Shown: piece by piece, positions 43,701 to 45,354 of the stretch
How positions within the stretch are numbered: position 1 is the first letter of the stretch
Layout: each line of letters starts with the position of its first letter
Source of the DNA: Cellvibrio mixtus subsp. mixtus J3-8
GTDB taxonomy: Bacteria; Pseudomonadota; Gammaproteobacteria; Pseudomonadales; Cellvibrionaceae
Direction: 5' to 3'
Length of the DNA stretch: 45,354 nucleotides
Assembly (NCBI RefSeq): GCF_000766945.1
Contig: NZ_KN266209.1
Location: forward strand, 217,848 to 263,201
Notes under the pieces: generated by a model
What the model was told of the DNA's origin: nothing
Seen by the model: the letters and a program-made list of their open reading frames with translations, nothing else
Databases searched by the model: none
Position numbers and translations under genes: made by a program

Positions 43701-45354
43701 ATCGTGCAGCAGTTTATCCAGCGGATGGAAGCGGAAGCGCCTATCTACGAACCGCCCAGCGAAGATATGCAGCGCGCCCTGCATACGTTAAAAGGCAGCG
43801 CGCACATGGCGGAAGTTACGCCAGTTGCCGAGCTGGCAACGCCACTTGAGCGTTTTGTTAAAGAGTTGCGTTCTTATCATGTGAATATCAACGACGATAT
43901 CCTCCAGTTGTTGCGCGATGCCGTCAGTTACACCCAAATTGCCCTGCATCAGATTGAATCGGGTGAAACGGTTGATATTCCACGTTTGAATCAATTCATT
44001 GCGCGGGTGCATGAGCTGCGTGAAATTCATATTGCACCATTGGTCAGCCTGCAAGAACTGGATGAAAGCGGCAAACGCCCGGTAGATCCGGAATTGCTGG
44101 CCATTTTTATGGCCGAGGAAATGAACCTGCTGCTGGATGCAGACCAGTTTATCGCCCAATGGCAGAACAACCCGCGTGACGCCACCCACCTGATACCGGT
44201 GATGGACGAATTGGGCAAGCTGACCCTGGCAGCAGCCCACGCATATTTGCCGGCAATGGCCGAACTTAGTGCCAAGTTGCACAATATCTATGAAGCTATC
44301 ATTGCCGACCAGTTACATTGCTCGCCCGCTATTTGCGACACCCTGAACAGCGCCCACACCGCCCTGCTCGATATGGTCGATGCCATCGCTGCCGGCCAGA
44401 ATTTAAATGGTATTCCCGACGCCATCAACGCATCCCTGGACGAGTTGCTCAGCAACGAAGTCGTCACTATCACCAGCCTGGCAAATGATCCAATACCGGT
44501 AATCAATGAAGAAATCCCGCTGGTTGACCAGGTCGTGGAAGAAAATCCACCTGGCGCCTTCAATAGCGAATTGGATGAATTGCCAACGTTGAACGTTGAC
44601 GCATTCGCTGAGGCCAGCTCAGCCGATGAGACGCTGGTACTCGACGAGGATGATGACGTAGCAGCCAGCGATATTGGTGAAACCATCGACTTAGATGAAG
44701 TGATTGAGCTGACCGATGAGGTTGAGCTTGAAACAACATCAAACAGCGATGCCGAAGCGATTGAAATCGTAGACCTGAGCGAGACCGTTGATCTTGGCGA
44801 CGCCGCCTTGGGAGAATCGATAGATTTCTCTGGAATTAGCCCTGCCGATGAAGCCATCGAGCTGGATCACCCCGCGGATACTGTTGAGCCCAATGATGAA
44901 GTTAGTGAAGTCATCGAACCGGGTTTTGCGCCAACATTGATGGATTACATTGCAGAGCCGGGTGAGGACATGGTCTTTGTCGAGACCATCGATCCGGACG
45001 AAGCCCTCGATCTGCCTGATGAGCCTGTGCTGCTTGATGACGCTATTGAACTCGCCGAATCCACTGGAGCCGAACCGGAACTCATCAATGTTGATGAAAT
45101 CGTTGAACGCCAATCTGTAGACTTCAGTGAAGCGGCAGAACTGGGCGAAGTGATCAATTTTGCCGGCGCATTCACGCCCGATGAAACGATCCACCTTGAT
45201 GAGCCTATAGAGCTCACCGAGCCCGTAGAGTTGAATGATATTGTCGAGTTGATCGACGAAGATGCCTACATCCTGGATGAGCAAATTCCGGAGCTGGTCA
45301 TCGAAGCCGAAGCCGAAGCCGAAGCCGAAGCCGAAGCCGAAGCCGAAGCCGAAG
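40785..45354 (+). CDS. chpA: ChpA, hybrid CheA-like histidine kinase (3' truncated)
   Basis: The reading frame is open from the ATG at 40785 (GAGAGGA upstream) to the end, at least 1523 codons. It is the multi-HPt kinase of the Pil-Chp system. The visible part is only the N-terminal phosphotransfer region. An HPt-like domain starts it (HIHQVHGSLQM near 47-57). Canonical HPt sites are His748 (FHTLKGSGRM) and His1000 (LHTLKGSAHM). Acidic linkers lie at about 510-705 and 880-960, and from about 1240 to the end. The CheA catalytic core, CheW and receiver domains would lie beyond the window. The last residues are Glu-Ala repeats. Confidence 0.93.
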   Translation, partial: MADNRNFAALDWLIHEISETLKEARQSLESYVENPKDAARIRFCLTHIHQVHGSLQMVEFYGAAMLASEMEQLTQAMIANTVANASEAQEVLMRAILQFPLYLDQVKATRKDNPLIVLPLLNDLRAVRGESLLTDTKLFVPNLTPAKKVSGARLPVTNDNVQFQAMVLKLRQMYQYAASGFIRGVNPEENLAYLQKAFSRLQKLTHGTARFALWDICVALVEAIEIDAIEISVAVKNLLRQLDKEIKVLAVHGVKALNSFTNDELIKNLLYYVARAGKHAPGFPPNSHLQRIYETYHLEEALLEGKETGDESQNMLSVPDADAMRSVVGALKEELNLIKNSLDVCLAGGDTQATLNEALPIVKRVADTLAVLGLGDLRKRILEQGAALELVVDSHSQLNDEQLLAIASQIISVENALESLTEPGGQDPKHADESDITLTRAKESVLRESRNGLEHAKDAIIEYIASQWNRQHLQSVPTTLREIRGGLEIMPLPRPARILGACARFIEEQLLEQESTPQWTTLDTLADAITSVEYYLERLSSGGRKDENDLLLSVAEESVASLGYGVAKTGKPDSTSQTAAPDTAVVTADSGTTEEAELAAAYGKTIYTEPAPTTGEEASSRLEAIYAQAVPEIVGVTADDRIDEPGTALDDAITPVAEVPSTIDQTEAIIAATDDSEPDVAAEEVTLIATNNAPVIQRQNNEDIDDEIIEIFIEEAGEVTETIGEYFPRWAQNFEDNNSLIEFRRAFHTLKGSGRMVGANEIGELAWSIENMLNRVIDHTIVAQAVHVHIIENVRGLLPDMIAAFRDNQPNPHAALAETYRQQAQSLSQGVIPDALLAELETAPASQANAAGISAQIEEAALAEAPIDSGDDEADLLELEDDVVNDADATEAADDDEIINLEDEATATDSTESVIELVEEAGAEEIELSQAYSEHQSAHFNYNESVDEDIDIDDPDAQLWDIFGAEAIYHLHIVQQFIQRMEAEAPIYEPPSEDMQRALHTLKGSAHMAEVTPVAELATPLERFVKELRSYHVNINDDILQLLRDAVSYTQIALHQIESGETVDIPRLNQFIARVHELREIHIAPLVSLQELDESGKRPVDPELLAIFMAEEMNLLLDADQFIAQWQNNPRDATHLIPVMDELGKLTLAAAHAYLPAMAELSAKLHNIYEAIIADQLHCSPAICDTLNSAHTALLDMVDAIAAGQNLNGIPDAINASLDELLSNEVVTITSLANDPIPVINEEIPLVDQVVEENPPGAFNSELDELPTLNVDAFAEASSADETLVLDEDDDVAASDIGETIDLDEVIELTDEVELETTSNSDAEAIEIVDLSETVDLGDAALGESIDFSGISPADEAIELDHPADTVEPNDEVSEVIEPGFAPTLMDYIAEPGEDMVFVETIDPDEALDLPDEPVLLDDAIELAESTGAEPELINVDEIVERQSVDFSEAAELGEVINFAGAFTPDETIHLDEPIELTEPVELNDIVELIDEDAYILDEQIPELVIEAEAEAEAEAEAEAEAE
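45303..45354 (+). repeat. GAAGCC hexanucleotide tandem repeat in chpA
   Basis: Eight full GAAGCC units and four further bases run to the last base of the window. In frame they encode alternating Glu-Ala. The unit is a multiple of three, so changes in copy number would alter linker length, not frame. The true copy number is unknown because the window ends inside it. Confidence 0.95.

Overview
The window looks like chromosomal DNA of a Cellvibrio-like gammaproteobacterium. The gene order metX-metW-DUF4426-rdgB-hemW, yggT-proC-yggS-pilT-pilU and ruvX-yqgE-tonB-gshB-pilGHIJK-chpA follows the arrangement known from Pseudomonas aeruginosa. A lipoprotein with a long poly-serine linker (26383-27609) is a habit of Cellvibrio and Saccharophagus relatives. 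The genus is an inference. No tRNA, rRNA, CRISPR array, insertion sequence or phage gene was seen.

Layout. (1) 1-4915: a small secreted protein, a YbjQ-type protein, then on the minus strand metX-metW, a DUF4426 protein, rdgB and hemW. (2) 5036-23355: an aryl polyene (APE/xanthomonadin-like) pigment cluster of about 18 kb. A minus-strand arm (14007 down to 5036) carries a methyltransferase, ACP, dehydratase, glycosyltransferase, thioesterase, LolA-like carrier, MMPL exporter, lipoprotein, dehydratase, ketoreductase and ketosynthase. A centre holds a membrane protein, a PlsC-like acyltransferase and an FkbO/Hyg5/XanB2-type chorismatase. A plus-strand arm (16653-23355) carries a UbiE-like methyltransferase, ACP, membrane protein, AMP ligase, dehydratase, LpxL-like acyltransferase, ketosynthase, chain-length-factor-like protein and a second short dehydratase. 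(3) 23407-27609: a secreted YbjQ-like protein, a Trm112/YcaR-type protein, a dynamin-like GTPase and a beta-propeller lipoprotein. (4) 27899-32442: yggT-proC-yggS (minus), then pilT-pilU (plus). (5) 32512-35519: ruvX, yqgE, tonB, gshB (minus). (6) 35873-45354: pilG-pilH-pilI-pilJ-pilK-chpA; chpA runs off the end of the window inside a hexanucleotide repeat.

How it fits together. The chorismatase should make hydroxybenzoate from chorismate, the AMP ligase would load it on an ACP, and the ketosynthase/chain-length-factor pair, ketoreductase and hot-dog dehydratases would extend it into a conjugated polyene. Methyltransferases may decorate the ring, acyltransferases may attach the chain to a lipid, and the MMPL/LolA/lipoprotein set may carry it to the outer membrane. 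The cluster and region 3 sit between metX and yggT, which are close neighbours in Pseudomonas. That makes regions 2 and 3 an apparent insertion into a conserved block. The rest of the window is housekeeping and twitching-motility machinery: PilT/PilU retraction ATPases, the Pil-Chp chemosensory pathway, and a TonB protein whose P. aeruginosa counterpart is linked to twitching.
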